From Straminergon stramineum (Eukaryota > Streptophyta > Bryopsida > Hypnales > Calliergonaceae): a DNA stretch of 64,000 nt. Below, one piece after another: positions 35,798 to 49,306 of this stretch. The translations under genes were made by a program, and so were the position numbers. The stretch is taken from contig OY987272.1 in the NCBI GenBank assembly GCA_963920665.1, positions 377,001 to 441,000 of the forward strand. Direction: 5' to 3'. The first letter of the stretch is position 1. Every line of letters starts with the position of its first letter. The notes beneath the pieces were generated by a model. The model saw only the letters and a list, made by a program, of their open reading frames with translations, searched no databases and had not been told where the DNA came from.

Positions 35798-38700
35798 ATG
35801 AGGCACATCTATTATCATTATTCGTGTAGTAGTTTACATTTCAGTTTTTTTTAAATGCTATTGCATCAGCATAACAAGAGGCATACATCATCAGAGCTTT
35901 ACAGGTCCTGGGAATACGGAATCAAAATCACAAAATACTACCTGTGTGACTCTTTGCTTGCATCATAGGAAATTAAGAGCATGGTCTTCATGCCTGGTTC
36001 ATCTCATTGCACTTCTACTAGCAACTCACTATGCACCATGAAGTGGCTGTAACAGCCAGCTACTATACTTACTAGCAACTCACGATGCAGATATCCTGGG
36101 CTTGGAGAAACCCCTGTAAGCTCAAAAAGTGGCCTATGAATGGTAAAAAAAATCCTGTTAACAATTTTCTAAAGAGATTATTTTAATCTATTTTGGCAGG
36201 TATAAACTTTTCTTAGTCCCCATGGATATGGAGAAATTCAGCAATGCTTTGCAATGTAACCAAAAGATGCATCATGTCCTTTTTGGCAACACCCCCCCCC
36301 TCCAAAAATTGAGAGCCATTGGTATTTTAAACCCCACCTTCCAATGCCATTGATCTCAAAAAACAACTTGGAATACAGATATGGGATATTGTACTGATAT
36401 TGGATGTGTATATGAATATGGGATATTACACTAGGACAGGGTATTGTATATGTATATAGATATTGTACTAGTTTTGGATATGGAGATGGATATGAGATAG
36501 TGTATTCGAATGGGTATGGCATACGGATATAGGATATGACAGACAAGGATGAATCCCATATGGAATGCCAAACCTAATGGCTTCTCAAAATTACAAATAC
36601 AGGGAGGGGGAGGGAGAGGAGGAAATAAATTTGATTTAAATTTTAAAAATTTTAAAAATTGAACTCAGAGGGGGGAATGAAGTGAATTTAAATCAATGTA
36701 AATTTTTTTGAGCTCATTGTGACGCATTCACAATCACATCTCTTGCATATAAATATTGCAAAGAATGAAGGTTAAGTTTTTGTGTATGTAGTTAAATATA
36801 GGATTCTGAAATTTTTTTAAATCTCATGAAACATTGGTCTAAAGATATGAGTTCTAATTCATCCTATAATTATTAATGAGGTGAAATGTATAAAGGGTTT
36901 GGTTTTGAAGATAGTCAAGCCAACTTGTAGGAAATTAACATCTACAACGGAACAATTGAAAGCTCAATGTCCCAATTAAGCACACTTTAAACCTTATATG
37001 GCCCATATCTACATCTCACATAATAATATGAATTCCAACCACTTGAGTAGTTGGCATATATGAAGAGTCCATTCATTTAACATACAATCGAAACTTCAAT
37101 ATACAATTTGTTACAAACTAAAACACTAGAAAATGTTTCAATTAAAAAAACAAAACTATTACAAGGAACTTAAACCATTTGACCTTAGTTAGAGGGAAGA
37201 TAATTCCAAATGATTATTTTTCACTGTAGAGTTCATCTTATGTAAGTTGAATACCAATTTTTAAAATAGACTAGGATCTCTTTTCTACTTTTGGCTTTAT
37301 ATTTCTATATCTATCCAAAGCCATACACTAAAATAAAAGACCTAATCTTACGCATAGGTATTCTAATGTCCAACACACATCTTATCCAAATCTTGATCCT
37401 CTACCTAGAGTTGTCAAACTCAAAGATCTAATGCACTCCTCTTCAGGATTTGGAAATTGTCTAACTCCAGTGCATTGTTTAATTCAGATATCATGATTTG
37501 GAAGTTATCTAGCTCCAATGCACTTGTCATCCAAGTGGATTTGGAGATGTCTATTTCCAAAAAATCTCTACTTGCACACTAACCATTTTCAAGTATAATT
37601 AGTGTACATCCCATCATGAATTAGTTTGTAAAACAATTAATTCATCCAATAAGGTTCACGACAATTTGTCTATGATGTTTTATTGTGTAGAACTAAAGAA
37701 GGGTAGGTGGGTGGGTTTGAGTAGTAGGGGTTGATACTTGTATTTGTGATTGGTGTAAATACATCCATTCAAATTGAGTAGTAAATTTGGCATTGGTACT
37801 AAAGTTATTAGTCCACCTGTTCATGTTGGGGGAACTAATTATCAAGCAATGTGTTGTTTTGAATGTCTTGTTTCCCCAAGGAATTTTGTTTATTAGATAG
37901 TTTTGGCATCTATTTTAAATTAAAGAATTTACATGGTTGGGATCATTGCATCCTAAAACATCTTTAAAATTGAAATTCATAAGATTCTTTGAATTTATAT
38001 TAGAGTTCTCAGTGATTAGATTTCCTTTTCTTGTGTATCCCTTCACATTCACAATTTTCTTAAATAGTGTAGGTCTAAAGTGAGATTGGAAATTGGTACA
38101 AAATTAGCTTTGCCTTAGATACTAAAAACAATTAGTGTAACTTAAGTTCAAATTTTTAAAACCCATGAAGTTTAGGGCCTCGGATTGTTAGAAAAAAATT
38201 TAAAAACTATAAAACTATATGTAGTACAGGATTTATTAAACCTCTAGCACCAACTCTTGTATTTACAACAAGATCAAAAGGTTAGTACTAATAGCTAAAC
38301 ATTAAGATTGTGATTTTTAAAACAATGAAATTTGCAATAGTTATTGCATACTTAAAGTATATGCTAATATATTCTATTACAATAGCATACATTGAGATAT
38401 ATTTCAAGGATGCAAAAAAGATCCATGCCTTGTTGGTAAACAATGTTATGTAAGGGGTCAAGAGGTTAGCCCTATAGTGCATCCTATTGAAATTTATTTG
38501 CTTGGCTACAGCAGCTGTCAAGAAATTATACAGCGAAAATTTGGGCCCAAAATACGGTAGCCTTTATGAATCTGTGCTATGGGGTTACACACCTTTTCCC
38601 ACATGAAGAAGATGCAGAAGTGAAGACTTTGCAATGCAACTTAGGCTACCTTAACTTACTGTTACTGATGATTCACGTGCCCCGCGGCCTTTCAATACTG

Positions 38701-39955
38701 GAAGACAATTCTCTCCTCTTTAGTATTCAATACTGAGAGGTTTGGAAAGCACCCACATTCAATAGCTAGAGAACCAAAGTACATCACTGGCCTCCTGAGA
38801 GGCAGTTGAGCCAATCCAATACTCCAGTATGTGCCCAAAGTCTACTTTCCTATTAGACTGTGGCAGTAGAACAACATAACTAACTTAACATCTGCTTGAC
38901 AAGAGGACAACAATACAGCTATGGCAAGTGCCAGTATTTATGAATAGTAGTACTCGTATTTCAGACGTTCCCATTTTCATTGTTTACTTACATTTCCTCA
39001 ATTCCTCATGCCCTCCAAAGATGGGCGGGGGATTGACCTCTCACTTGTCCCCAAGGGAAAATCCTGAATTTTTTTATTTGTCACACATGATAAAATTTGC
39101 AAATTTTGAATTCATGTTTGCAATCAGAGGCCCCAAATTATCTAGGAGAGGTACAAAAGATAAATTAATGAAGCACAAAAGAGGAGGTCTTTTTTTTTTA
39201 ACATGCACCCTTGGATTGACTTGGGGGGATGAGTAAGGGAGTCAATCCACCCCGGCCCAAAAGATCAATAGACTATCTGACGTGTAAGGTAATTCTATTG
39301 AAAAAAAGAAATTTAGTATTCTTTCCATTAGTATATTGAAAAACTTTTAGTGGGGTTGTTGGTAGTCAAAAGAGGGTTCTAGATTTTCTTAGAATGTATT
39401 TTTGGGGCACCAAATGAATGAACTATAAATTTTCAAAGTGTCTGAAATAGGTGTTTTTAAAACTAACCCTAAACTCTTGTGAATAGTAGGTGAACATTTT
39501 AGGCAAGAATTTGTTGGGGGCAGTTTTAGAAAGGGGTCGAAATTAGGTGTTATTATTTTATATAAATTTTTTTACCAACGAGGTAGGGGGCCTTTTGCAT
39601 CTTTGAAAAGAGAACCCTTATAAAGAACAAAATCCTCAAATTCATTGATAAATCTCTCCGATGCATCTAGCAAAGTATAATAACTTCTTAGTATAGGTAG
39701 AACCATTGTCTAGTTATAAAATATTATGTATAGTAGTTTTGGTAGCAAATATTTCTAAAAATAGATGTCAAAACTTTCGGAATTTTTTCAATTTTTTTAA
39801 TATGGAAAAAATAATCTTGCAAACTAATTATATTTTACACATATATCAAATTTTATGTTGATCCTTCTCTACACTTATAGTGTCCCTAGAATATCAAGGG
39901 GGGTCAATTTTTCTAATGCAAAAAATAAATCTTTACTAGAGTCATGAAGCTCTTT
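35798..39955. other. AT-rich intergenic DNA with a short repeat cluster
   Basis: I see no gene. Patches at 35860-36110 and 38520-38920 are less AT-rich but show no recognised domain in either strand. 36375-36540 is a degenerate GATATG-type repeat (entered separately). Confidence 0.4.
36375..36540. repeat. Degenerate GGATAT-type tandem repeat
   Basis: Variants of 'gatatggg(a)tattgta(c)' recur throughout, with units of about 6 and about 30 bases. The minus-strand frame over it (Tyr/Pro/Ser-rich) is a by-product. Confidence 0.65.
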
Positions 39956-40372
39956 CATTAGAAAAAATATGAACCCTCTAAGGGGCTATGAGTCTCGAAC
40001 AGTAGGGAATGGTAGGGAATAGTGTCCGGAAAAAAAAATCGATTTTGTTTTTTCCCTCTAGCCAGCAAACTATAGAGCCTCATTCACGTAGGACAGTTCA
40101 ATTCAAGAATTAAAATAATATTAAAATAATAATTAAAAAATTAATCTTAAAATAAATTAAAAATTAAAAAATTGTGAGATTTGATGTGGCATTAGTGCGA
40201 CCACGTCAGATTGCTATTATTATTTTAATATTATTTTAATTTTTTTGATTGTGGCACTATTCATCATTGATGATGAATAGTGACCACTATTCCTCAAAGG
40301 GGTTATGCGTTCCTTTGAGGGGAACTTCTCAAAGGGAAGCAGACCCTTTGAGGGCTGAAATTTTTTCTAATG
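39956..40372. mobile_element. Inverted-repeat MITE, 417 bp, superfamily unknown
   Basis: The left end CATTAGAAAAAATATGAACC matches the right end read on the minus strand, CATTAGAAAAAATTTCAGCC. The match continues with CCTCTAAGGGG against CCTCAAAGGGT. Inside, a second stem pairs the AT-rich arms near 40110-40140 and 40215-40245. No clear target duplication was found. Confidence 0.7.
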
Positions 40373-41689
40373 ATGTCCATTGGCATGGATGTCTTACACA
40401 TATTAAATGAAACCTGGCCCATTAGAAGACTGTGAATTCCCTGCAATGGGGAACTCAATGAACTACTCCACTTCAGCGTGTTGATGTGGTCAGGAGGCAA
40501 CCAAGTCGTATTTTTTTGAATTTTAGTTCATATATATATTAGTCTTTATGACGGCTAATAGCAATCAACCGTTCCCTCACTACTGCGAGAATAGCGTGGG
40601 GGACAAGCCTGGAACGACCCTCCAAAGCTGTTGAAAAACATCTAATGTAATGTGGATAATACTTCATTAATTCATGAAAATGTACACATATTCATACTAA
40701 ATAGAGTAATACTCTCCAAAGTGTGTATTAATTTAGCAATTTCATCCATTAGGAAGAAAGAAATTATTACCAAATATTTCCCTAAAAATCAATTTATATT
40801 TCTATTGAATAATTATTCACTAAAAACTAATCTTGCAATAGAAGTTTCTGATATCACATACTAGCACAATTCTTTTGTCCTTCATTGGCTTCAATTGCCC
40901 AAATATTTTTGGAGCATTTCAAAGAAAGGAAAGTCAAACTCTATTCCAGAATTTCTAATAAAAATAATTTGAATTTTATCATGCTATTAGACATGCTATG
41001 GATTATAATCTATCAGTCCTTTTATTCATATACAAATAAGAATTTAGGCCACTCAACAAATAAAAATAAAATAATTTTAAGTGGATACAAATAGGCAATG
41101 TGTAGTGCTATTTCAATGTTTTAGATTTAGAAAGAAGAAGCAAAAATTTCACAAAAAGTATCTAAAATCACTTTCTAGTGCATAGAGCATAATTGAAATA
41201 TAAAAATATTTTTCAAACTTTCAACTATACAAACTTGAGCTAGACTACTGGTCCCATAGGAATTTGTGATAAAAATATTAGCCCATTGGACATTGTAGAT
41301 TACAAGATTATAGCATTTGAAGTTAAAATAAAATAAAATTTAGGCCCTGTCGAACATGTCAATATAGTTTGAGTAAATTTTGGAGAGAAGGAGGCAATAT
41401 CCAATTTTGGAAACTTGAACCATTGGATAGTTAGTTATATTAACTACTTGCATGTCAATTTTTAAAGATAATGGAGGTGTCTAACATATGAAAAATCATC
41501 TAGCATTGAGAGTATGCCCCCCCTCGAAAACAACAACATGAGCAAGATTTCAACTTTTTTTGAAGAATTGATTTTTTGAATGAATCAAAATTCCAATGGT
41601 CAACATCTATATTTTCTTATATGAATTAATGAATACAATAAAATACAATAAAATAAGGAAAATCTCATGAATTTACAATAGAATTTGAG
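40373..41689. other. AT-rich intergenic DNA, no gene recognised
   Basis: Short frames at 40652-40864 and 40885-41094 are AT-driven and have no recognised motif. Around 41220-41400 the sequence resembles the interiors of the TTAA MITEs ('tagattacaagattatagcattt'). Confidence 0.4.
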
Positions 41690-42063
41690 TTAATGGATCT
41701 AAAATTATTCTAAAACTGCCATTTTTAGTGTAGTGAGAATCGGTGTGGGAAAAACTTTAACCCATTCAACTTCATAGATTGCAAGATTCAAGTGTTCAAA
41801 GTTAATGAAAAAAGTTCACAACTTGCATGACTTTGGACCCTCTCTATCACCAGGCTACCTAAATTTTCCCAATTTTTTTGGGGACCTATAACTTTTTGGA
41901 TCCAGGAACCTGATCGGAAAATATATTTATATATATTCAATAAGCTTTTGAAAATTTGCATTGTTTGTAAGAATTTCACTTTTATCCACTCAAGCTGACT
42001 TCATATGAATCTATCCAATCTTTTAAAAAGCTCCCCCAAAAACTTTAAAAATTTTGGGATTAA
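41690..42063 (-). mobile_element. Decayed TTAA-flanked MITE, 374 bp (related to 44534-45106)
   Basis: TTAA stands at both edges. The minus-strand reading begins TTAATCCCAAAA and then 'tatgaagtcagcttg' and 'ttcctggatccaaaaagtta', which align in order with 'tatgaagtcaattttg' and 'attcccggatcaaaagttat' in the copy at 44534-45106. The ends are more worn than in the other copies. Confidence 0.5.
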
Positions 42064-42949
42064 CATTTTATTTTCTTATGAAAACATAAAAAAGTTGAAG
42101 AAATCCTATTTTAAAACACACCCAAGTTTTGCCCTGTACCGAGTTGGCATGTAGGGATAAATGCCTAAACAACCGAAGGGCACTTGATATGTATACATGG
42201 TATCAATTCCCTTGAGATCTCCAAAGTGTATTAAAATATGATTCAGACTAATATACAATACATACCACAATATCCATGTTGTTTGGTTTGATTATTTTTT
42301 CACTTTGAAGTTTCACTTTGTATGTTCTCATTTTGCAACTATATAAGAATGAAATTTTCATATTTATTTATTTAGATAGAATCACAAATCATCAATAAGT
42401 CATAGACATTTCATAATTGAAAAAAAAATCATACTAAGTAAAAGAGACGATTCAATTGTTTCTTTAAAAGTGTATTGTAGTGTAGAACATTTTGGTGTAA
42501 ACTAAGTTGGAGTATTATTCTTAATTTTTAAAATCAAATGATCATAGTTGTGGGCCCAAAGTTCAAACTATAACAAATTTTTGAATTTTTTTTTTCAAAT
42601 TAGAATAGAAACTAGTCTTGATAAGCTTTATTTCATTTGTTGGATTGAAATTCAAAGATGATTATTTTTATGTTTAAAATTTAGAAAAAGAAAAAGAGAT
42701 AGAACTTTTTTTAAAGTATAATACATCATGATCTATAAATTAAACATCTTTTGATGTAGATATTACAATGAGGAAATGTTCATTAACGTTCATTGAAAAT
42801 GCACTTAAGCAACTCCCTTCCAAATGAGATGTCCCTCCTTCTTATGTTTAGGCCTTGCTAGAGGACATCAAGGATAGAACCTAAGCCTCAATTTAGGAAA
42901 TAGACAAACCAATGTGATTTGATTGCTTGCAATCATGCTTTATTGTCAA
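42064..42949. other. AT-rich intergenic DNA, no gene recognised
   Basis: Nothing could be supported here. Confidence 0.4.
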
Positions 42950-43649
42950 GTGATTGCATGAAACACTTGTACTATTTTTTGTCATACATTGCTTCTTGAT
43001 TTGTACTGTGGCCATAACTTTTGCATTCTAGCTCCAAATGACTCAAAATTCATAGTCAAGGTACTCATGACTGTTATACACCTTGCCTAAATTTTTGGAA
43101 TTCAAAATTTTTTTTTATTGTCCAAAAACAGCCCCTGATTTTATATCATACTTGCCAATTTTTTTTTAAACAAAGTAGTACCCAAAGAAACAAATTTGGA
43201 CGTCAAATTTGGAAGGGATAGTCTTGTAGTACACTTTTAGCTACTTCTAAAAGGATTTCTAAAAATCATTAATTATATGTCACGTAGAAGTCCACAAAGT
43301 GAGACTCTTTCTACTTGCATTATGAAACATGATTTTTTTTATTTTCTATTTTTTTGTGAATGAACTTTTCCATAAAGTTGTTATAAATGGCCCACTTTTA
43401 ATTTTTTCAATTTTTTCCTATTTTTTTCAAATTAAAACATCAAAGTATATATTTTCTTAAGACTTGGTACTTTTCTAGATCTCCTACTTAGAGAATTTTT
43501 CTATGATTTTCCTTTAGTGGTTACTTTCATCTTACAGGAGTATATATTGGCCATATTTTTTTTTGAAGATTCTAATTTTAAAGCACTCCCCCCCAAAAGC
43601 ATAAGTGCTGAAAATTGCAACCAAATTGGCAGGTGTTTTGTACAATCAT
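42950..43649. mobile_element. Inverted-repeat element E2, 700 bp, uninterrupted relative of E1
   Basis: The left end GTGATTGCATGAAACACTTG pairs with the right end, whose minus-strand reading is ATGATTGTACAAAACACCT. The left half aligns with 27108-27215 ('tttttgtc', 'tgtgg(t/c)ca(c/t)aacttttg'). It continues through AAGGTACTCATG, where E1 is interrupted by LTR B. This copy therefore shows the pre-insertion sequence. No coding capacity. Confidence 0.65.
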
Positions 43650-44533
43650 GTCATCATTCCCTCCAAAGGCAAGTTGAATAAAAATTTGAATGCAATTTAA
43701 GATTATAAGCAAATTAGGGACCAAAATGAGGGTGACATTCATGGCCTTTAGGATAACTCTAAGGATTAGGAGCTACACAAAAATATATAAACATAAATAA
43801 GAAATCCAAAGTTGCTAGAACTTGACCAAAAGTGCAAAAAAAACATTTTCGTAAATGAAAGGAATTTAGGAATTATACTCTCATGTTCAAAGAGTGTACA
43901 CTAATTGGCAAGAATATATACATTTTGTTTTTGCATTTAATTGCCTTATTCAACTCGATTGTTTGTGAAGGAATATATTCAATTTTTTTAACAAGGGTGC
44001 ATCCTTGTTGCCAAAAATGTAGTGAAAATGGATGTGTATGTAGTGTATTTTGATTTTTTTGGCTCTCTTGCCAAAATTTATGTTAAATTAAAAAATGATC
44101 TCTGTAGCATTTGTAACCAACTAACATCAGATAGCATTCAAAGTCTATTTTTCATTCCATTTTGAAATTCTAGAACATTCTAAAAAATTAATTACTTTAT
44201 TGCAATTACAAATTGAACACCTATTACTATAAAAGTAGTGATTTATATTAATTTGGATGACACAAATGACTTCAATCCTGAATGGGAAAAATAACTTTTT
44301 TAAGACATGATGCAAATGATATGGAATTTCGTATCAATCTCTTCAGAAAACTACAGTAAACTTAAATCTTCACCAATATTTTAAATTTTTTTATGATTTA
44401 TTGTAGAGACATGCCTTCGTTTCTATAAATATGAGGTTAATCTAAATGCCAAATACAAAATTTGAGTGAATATATGCAAAGCTTGATTTCTTGATAACAG
44501 ATTGGCATTAGAAGGTTAAAGGTTAAGATTTTT
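43650..44533. other. AT-rich intergenic DNA, no gene recognised
   Basis: No domain, inverted repeat or tandem array was seen. Confidence 0.4.
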
Positions 44534-45106
44534 TTAACCCCTAAAGGACAATTGTCCGTTGAATGGACAATCGAAATCCGGGTAGGTTCCTATGAAGTCA
44601 ATTTTGGTTGGATGTTCACGAATTTTTGACACAAGGTGTAAATATGTACCCCTAAGTGGGAATATAATTTTTTTTTCGATTGGATTCCCGGATCAAAAGT
44701 TATGCTGCCCCGAAATTTATTTTTAATCGGGCAGCTTTTGCAAAACTCCTCCTTTACTTCTGAAATTTTACAGGTATGTAATTTACATGATTTCAGATAC
44801 AAATGTAAAAAAAAATAACCATGTATAGTGTAAAAATCTCACTTTCACAGGAGTTAAAGTCTGCTGGCCCTGTCGGGCAGGGTAAAAAAAAAACTTTTTC
44901 TTCTAACTTCGAACGTTATAATCTTTCAATCCGTGCGGTAAAAGTTTCTGAAATTTTTTCCACATATTCCCATATTAGTCTAGTACAAATTTGTACGGTT
45001 GAATTTTGAAAAAAAACATTTTTTTTTCATTTTTTTCTTACTGTTCTAAGAAGTGGCAATTTTTCACAGTTTGTGCCCAAAATATGCCTCGTCCTTTAGG
45101 GGTTAA
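44534..45106. mobile_element. TTAA-flanked MITE with piggyBac-like ends, 573 bp
   Basis: The left end is TTAACCCCTAAAGGAC and the right end GTCCTTTAGGGGTTAA, a perfect 16-bp inverted repeat that includes the TTAA target. The interior has 'gggcagc' on both arms and shares 'aaaagtttctgaaatttttt' with the larger copies at 46779 and 48353. Non-coding. The TTAA-CCC ends fit the piggyBac superfamily. Confidence 0.85.
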
Positions 45107-46778
45107 TAGGAAACATTCAAAGATTGTTTATTTTATTTGGAATAATCAAATGGCTTGGTATATAAGTGAGAGTCTTTACCTCCTTCGAGATAGGAATTGT
45201 TGGCATTTCATTTGCTTTTCAAGTTCTAAAATGTTTTGGTAAGAGGGTGCTAAACCCATGTTTTAGAAGTGTTTTTCTAAGACAAAGGCACATATTGAAG
45301 TTTTGATTACTAATGGTAAACAATAGCGTATTTAGAATCCATGTCATTTAAACTTTAACCTTGCAAGGATGAGACCAAAGTTCTTTGCCAACAATGATTT
45401 GATTTTTGGACCAATAGGTGTATTTTTTTATTCCTATAGTAATCTTGAAAGTCATTCATCAACCACTTTTCATCCTAAACGTCCTTCCACGGTTAATTCC
45501 TAAAATCTTTTATTGATCAAAATGGGTTTAGCATTTTGGGGTAGGTTCTTATGAACTCCATTCTTGATGATAGTTTTTGAAACTTTTATTTAGAGTGGGG
45601 ATTTCTTAGATTTTCATCACACTCAAATATGCAAAATTAGTTACACTACCTGACTATTCAATGAATTATGGATAAAATGAACAAAGATCTCTGAATAATT
45701 ATTTCTTGATGTTTGTATAGATCTCTTGCATTGATGTTTTGCATAGATATCCCAATGTTTTGTATTATCTCTAGATGACAAATTTTTTTTTCTATATTTA
45801 TTCTAGACTTTTGAAAGTCTAGAAGTAGTTAAATGTGATATCCAACATTGAAATCTCTATAATAAGAATTCGGAAACTTTCTTGGAGATGCTTGTCCAAG
45901 GAAACATGTACATGTAGATATTTCCTACATATCTCTATAATTGAATTTATAAAAAAAAACATCATCAATGCTTCTCAATGAATTATCATGTAAAACCATT
46001 AATATTGAATGAAACAAGTCACTGAAAATGGAATTTTGCTATTTCAAAACTGAAATTTGGTGCGCTTATTGGGACTGAGTAGGAATCGATTATGCATCAT
46101 AAAAAAAAATGTCAATTGTATTCTATATCATAGAAAGAAAACTAAATGGTACAAAATTGCAACCCCGTATTTTTTTATAATTATTTTGACACAAATAAAG
46201 GTATCACGTATCATTTTTGTCCCCCTACTGTACAGTACAAAAACATGAGCATATTGGCACATTTCCCTAAACTTATTCCACCTACAGACAGGCTACTTAC
46301 ACGGCCATTCTGTTAAGGGACGACGGAGCTTTTCATTCAGTACTGAACCCTACGAGAGAGACACACGCCCTGAAATAACGTACGTCTCCATTCTCCCACC
46401 AATCTCCACTTGCTCAAACCACCGAGGCATAGAGTTGATCATCTACTTTATTCAATTGAAATCAAATAGTCTTTACTACCAAATTGTTTATTGTTTACCA
46501 AACTTCAAATAATAGCAATACAAACAAGAATGGTGCGACCCTGAGGCTCTATTCACTCCAACCAAGCCCTAACCGCGTTGCGTAGTGTGAATGTGGTTAT
46601 AGATGGAATATAATAGGAAAGAAAAAATAATGTCAGTTTTGTTAGATTACCTAGTATAATTCCATTACCTTGTTACCTTTGAGAACACATGCTTTGAACT
46701 ACAAATTCATATATGTCCTAGATGTTAGAGCTTTATGTACATATATGTCACAATTCTTGGTGCTAGAATTGTGTCACT
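45107..46778. other. Intergenic DNA, no gene recognised
   Basis: Mostly AT-rich. The patch 46255-46440 is distinctly less AT-rich ('gggacgacggagcttttcat', 'acgtacgtctccattctccc') and may be a remnant of unique or promoter-type DNA, but I see no coding or RNA feature. Confidence 0.4.
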
Positions 46779-47727
46779 TTAATCCCTAAAAGTTCCATGA
46801 CTATGTTTTCACTGAAAATGCTCCAAAACTGCCTTTTTTTTTTTTAGTAAAGTACCAAATTTTTGAAAAAAACTTTTTTTTTGACACATGTAATCAAAGG
46901 ATCTTGTAGTATGCTGACTTGAGAACATATGGTAAAAATTTCAGAGATTTCCACTCTGGAGATTGCAAAATATAAGCATTCACATTGAATGAAATCATTT
47001 ATGGGCCCAACGAAAAACAAGGCAAGTGCACTTCACAAGCTCACTTTTCTATGAAAAAATGTCCCAAATAGTGGTGCTTCTTTGGATTATTTTTCCTAGA
47101 CAAGTTGTCTACATGCTTGAAAATTTTCAAATCATTGGGAATTGTACAACATATAGGAAAAAAATAGTAAGTGGACACTGGTAGAGAATGATTCAAAAGA
47201 TTGAATTGTTAAGAACTGAATTATGGAATTGAAAAATTACAATCCCAATGGTTGCAATGTTGTAATAAAAAATCTCCATCCTATTATTTTATTTTATTTC
47301 CAAAATATTGAAAATTGAGGAAGATAAAGGACTTTAAAGTTTATTTTAGAGTAGAGAATCCATAACTATCCAAAAACAAAAAATCCTCATAATTTTTAAC
47401 TCATTGATAAAATTGGAATGATTCAAAACTTTCATGCACATATAACTCTAGAAAGCAAACTTCAAACTTTTGATTATGAATAAAGTAATTTTTTCTAATT
47501 TGCTCGGATTGTCCATTTACGAATAAAAATAACATATTAGGCCATAACCACTTTTGACTCATATTTCTAAATGTCATGAAATTTAGCGCATATGAAAGAT
47601 ATTCCTCGTCCCCACCTTCTATTAAAATTTGGGCCAAAAATATGGAAATCTCTAGTTAGAGTGTTACACACCCCCACCCAAAATTTCTATGTAGCCAAAA
47701 AATGCACGTTGGTCCTTTAGGGGTTAA
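46779..47727 (+). mobile_element. TTAA-flanked MITE with piggyBac-like ends, 949 bp (copy 1)
   Basis: The left end is TTAATCCCTAAAAGTTCC and the right end GGTCCTTTAGGGGTTAA. The interior matches the copy at 48353-49306 in opposite orientation over several hundred bases ('acacatgtaa', 'aggatcttgta', 'tgcacttcacaag', 'gtacaacatataggaaaaaa'). Non-coding. The minus-strand frame at 47401-47637 is inside the element and is not a gene. Confidence 0.8.
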
Positions 47728-48352
47728 CAAAATTAACATTACATGTAGCTAATCAAATATTCTATGGACTCATTTTAGTATTGCTTTCTGAAGAGTTTTT
47801 GCTCAAATAATAAAACTTATTTCCATTGATGACTTTTATCTATTTTAAAATAGTTTTATATAACAAATAGAAAAGAGGTTATAAGGTGCCAAGTTACATT
47901 GCCAAAATTTGGTGTCCTGAGTCCTCGAATCTTTCTCCGATTGTTGTTTAGAACAATGTGTGGGTGTTGTCCCCATTTTTAAAGAAGATTCTAATGTTTG
48001 AACCCCTAAAACTCTATGACCACAATTCACCGAAACAAGCATAGACACACACATCAAAATGACCATTTTTAATGCAATTGACTAAAACTAAAATATTTTG
48101 AGATTTTTGAGATACAATTATAGGTTCTTTATTTAGACTCATGTACGTAAGTTGTTAGAAATGTTCATAAAGAAATTACCTCATTAATAGAAAGATTATA
48201 ACATTTGAAATAGAAATTAAACCCCTATTTAATAAATTATGGACAATTCCACGAATTATAGACATTTTCTTTGAAAATCTATTGGTAGGCAACCAACACT
48301 TGTCTATTTTTTCATTTTTTTATTAGGCCTCAAATGATGATTTTGAATTATT
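47728..48352. other. AT-rich spacer between two TTAA MITEs
   Basis: No gene or repeat was recognised. It separates two inverted copies of the same MITE. Confidence 0.4.
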
Positions 48353-49306
48353 TTAACCTCCAAAGGACCAAACGGTGTTTTTTTGGCAACATAGCGATTT
48401 GGGGTAGCTCACTATGGATGGCATTTTTTTTTCTTTGAAATTTTTATGCAACATGTGCCCAAGGAGTAACTTTTAAGGCCCGACAATTTTCATAACATTT
48501 GAATACATGGTTGAAAAGTTATTGTATGATATTTAGTTTTCATTGCTTATCGGGCAGCTCGGGCAGCAGAAAAAACTTCTTTAAAAATCACTTTTTTTTT
48601 TAAATAAAAATTTTAAATTGGTTTTCTAGATTTATATATACATTTAATGGAAAGCTTTTAATCATTCCATTTTGATTTATGAGATGAAAGTTATGAAGAG
48701 TTTTAGTTATGGGTAGTTTGTGGGTAGTTATGGAATCTCCACTCTAAAATAAGCTTTGAAGACCTTTATTTAACTCAATTTTCATTATTTTTGAAAAAAA
48801 ATAAAAATTCAGGTGTTGATTGTTTATTACAACATTACAACCATTGGGATTGGCATTTTTCAATTCTATAAATAAATTGTTAACAATTTAGTGTTTTGAA
48901 TCATTCTCTACTTCTTTCTACTTACTAATTTTTTCCTATATGTTGTACAATTTCAAATAATCTAAAAAATTTCAATCATGTAGCCAACTTGACTTGAAGA
49001 GTGAATCCAAAGAGTTACAACCGTTTTGGACATTTTTTCGTAATGATCTGACCTTGTGAAGTGCAGCTGCCCAAGTTTTTTCAGGGCCCAAAAATGGCTT
49101 TTTGTCAATTTAAACGCTAATATCTTGCAATCTACATGGTGAAAATTTCTGAAAATTTTCCTACATCTTTCAACCCAGCTTAATACAAGATCCTACAGTT
49201 ACATGTGTCCAAAAATGTATTTTTTCTAAAATTTGGTACTTGTACTAGAAGTGGCAGTTCTAGAGCGTTTTTGGTGAAAACATAGTCAAATACATTTAGG
49301 GGTTAA
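48353..49306 (-). mobile_element. TTAA-flanked MITE with piggyBac-like ends, 954 bp (copy 2)
   Basis: The left end is TTAACCTCCAAAGGACC and the right end ATTTAGGGGTTAA. It is a reverse-orientation copy of 46779-47727, so the pair could fold together as a large inverted repeat about 0.6 kb apart. 'cgggcagctcgggcag' near 48550 resembles the interior of the 573-bp copy. Confidence 0.8.
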
